A stretch of DNA of 13,060 bases from positions 1 to 13,060 of the forward strand of contig JANXDV010000024.1 of assembly GCA_025058955.1 (NCBI GenBank), read 5' to 3'. Below the pieces are notes generated by a model. The model worked only from the letters and a program-made list of their open reading frames with translations, did not search any database and was not told the origin of the DNA. Within the stretch, counting starts at the first letter, position 1, and each line of letters starts with the position of its first letter. This document shows positions 12,430 through 13,060 of the stretch, piece by piece. The DNA comes from Archaeoglobaceae archaeon. Its GTDB lineage: Archaea > Halobacteriota > Archaeoglobi > Archaeoglobales > Archaeoglobaceae. The position numbers and the translations under genes were made by a program.

Positions 12430-12633
12430 ATGGCTGAACTACCTATGGCACCAGTAGATAGATTGATTAGGAAGGCTGGTGCTGAAAGGGTAAGTGCGGA
12501 TGCTGTGCAGAAGATGGTTGAAGTCCTCGAAGACTATGCAGTCCAAGTTGCAAAGAAAGCAGTAGATATTGCAAAGCACTCTGGAAGAAAGACAGTCACA
12601 GCAGAAGACATAAAGCTTGCAACCTCAATGTAA
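12430..12633 (+). CDS. archaeal histone (HMf family)
   Basis: This histone wraps DNA as dimers that stack into longer superhelices. The 67 residues form a single histone fold: MAELPMAPVDRLIRKAGAERVS (helix 1, loop 1), the long central helix at about 23-49, then HSGRKTVTAEDIKLA (loop 2, helix 3). DNA-contacting residues known from HMfB appear at the expected offset: R11, R20, R53, K54 and T55. The R53-D60 pair that stabilises loop 2 is present. Compared with HMfB it lacks the basic C-terminal tail, ending LATSM, which may weaken stacking or DNA contacts slightly. It stands alone with a strong promoter and Shine-Dalgarno and is convergent with pgi after 25 bases. Confidence 0.96.
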   Translation: MAELPMAPVDRLIRKAGAERVSADAVQKMVEVLEDYAVQVAKKAVDIAKHSGRKTVTAEDIKLATSM

Positions 12634-12652
12634 AGGATATAGGGGACTTAAA

Positions 12653-12679
12653 TTTTTACTAATTTTTTAAATATTTTTT
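12653..12679 (+). terminator. T-run terminator after the histone gene
   Basis: Three T-runs (12653-12657, 12663-12668 and 12674-12679) follow the histone stop by 20 bases. They lie inside the 3' coding end of the convergent pgi gene, where they encode the Lys/Phe/Asn-rich C-terminus. Confidence 0.5.
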
Positions 12680-13060
12680 GAATAAATTTAAATGCTTTTC
12701 AGGAGCAACAAGAAACTCTAGCTTTTCGATTTCATTAACAAGGTAATACATCTCCTCTTCTTGCGTATCAAATGGCTCAACAAATCTCAGTTCTGGAACA
12801 ACTGGATAATTTTCATTTTTTAGCCATTCGTGGTTTATGTAGTAATAACAAGCCCCTCTGAGCTTTGTGTAGGGCTCGTAAATTGAAGAAAAGTCTCTGC
12901 AAACCCAGTTTGAAGTCAATAGCACTTTTTTAGTTGGATTTATAGTTACATGTCCACAACCCGGCGGAACTATGACAAGATCGCCCTTTTCAGCTTCAAT
13001 AGCCATGCAATCGACCAATTTGTCCCCTTCTCTTTTCTGAACTACAAAAATAGCCTCTCC
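12659..13060 (-). CDS. pgiA: cupin-type glucose-6-phosphate isomerase, C-terminal part
   Basis: This metal-dependent cupin enzyme interconverts glucose 6-phosphate and fructose 6-phosphate in archaeal sugar metabolism. The frame stays open to the right edge, reading GEAIFVVQKREGDKLVDCMAIEAEKGD before VPPGCGHVTIN, so the gene starts outside the window and an apparent TTG start at 13018 is internal. The G-D-x-VxVPPGxxHxxxN motif holds the last metal-binding histidine; the earlier HxH...E ligands should lie just beyond the edge. After it comes LLTSNWVCRDFSSIYEPYTKLRGACYYYINHEW and PELRFVEPF, typical of the euryarchaeal enzyme. The basic, Lys-rich C-terminus overlaps the histone T-run terminator. 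Synteny (histone next to pgi) agrees with A. fulgidus as I recall it. Another cupin sugar isomerase is less likely. Confidence 0.83.
   Translation of the reverse strand, partial: GEAIFVVQKREGDKLVDCMAIEAEKGDLVIVPPGCGHVTINPTKKVLLTSNWVCRDFSSIYEPYTKLRGACYYYINHEWLKNENYPVVPELRFVEPFDTQEEEMYYLVNEIEKLEFLVAPEKHLNLFKKYLKN

Noticed and set aside
13018..13018. TTG at 13018 as the start of the pgi-like gene
   Set aside because: The frame stays open to the window edge and the upstream residues fit the cupin fold (GEAIFVVQ...GD), so the gene is truncated by the window.
1..13060. Mobile element, prophage, CRISPR or defence island
   Set aside because: No transposase, integrase, cas, restriction gene, terminal repeats or regular arrays were seen; the single EVE gene is not enough to call a defence locus.

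Overview
The window looks like chromosomal DNA of a hyperthermophilic euryarchaeon, most likely an Archaeoglobales member. It encodes RadA, ABCE1, stalk proteins aL12 and uL10 with archaeal charged tails, an HMf-type histone, a cupin-type phosphoglucose isomerase, and a tungstate/molybdate importer very close to the A. fulgidus ModABC system (judged from memory). Promoters are archaeal BRE/TATA boxes and several genes appear leaderless. The order rpl1-rpl10-rpl12-histone-pgi also matches what I recall of A. fulgidus. Species cannot be fixed from sequence alone. No tRNA, rRNA, CRISPR, transposon or prophage was seen, and gene density is high.

Layout. (1) 1-1301, plus strand: the 3' three quarters of the ribosome-recycling ATPase ABCE1, cut by the window edge. 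(2) 1292-4862, minus strand: five co-oriented genes. Reading in their own direction they are a ModE-type regulator with a PBP-like sensor domain, a DUF2148 Fe-S protein, radA, a DUF2150-like protein and a small SWIM zinc-finger protein whose end overlaps ABCE1 tail to tail. (3) 4863-7682: a compact divergent control region and the wtpABC importer operon. (4) 7703-9402, minus: a UbiD-family decarboxylase (candidate anhydromevalonate phosphate decarboxylase of the archaeal mevalonate pathway) and an EVE-domain protein. (5) 9488-10130, plus: thioredoxin with a charged N-terminal extension and a small zinc-ribbon protein. (6) 10136-12203: rpl1-rpl10-rpl12 with its own promoter and an L1-binding-like leader hairpin. 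(7) 12430-12633: a histone gene with a strong promoter, then the convergent 3' part of pgi, cut by the right edge.

Regulatory reading. A CGTTAT-N10-ATAACG palindrome lies between the back-to-back TATA boxes of the regulator and wtpA, so one bound dimer could close both promoters. The leader of rpl1 folds into a hairpin with the architecture of the known archaeal L1 autoregulatory site and touches the Shine-Dalgarno sequence. The pairing of radA with a SWIM protein suggests a recombination module. Translation and chromatin genes carry strong Shine-Dalgarno sequences, while most others seem leaderless.
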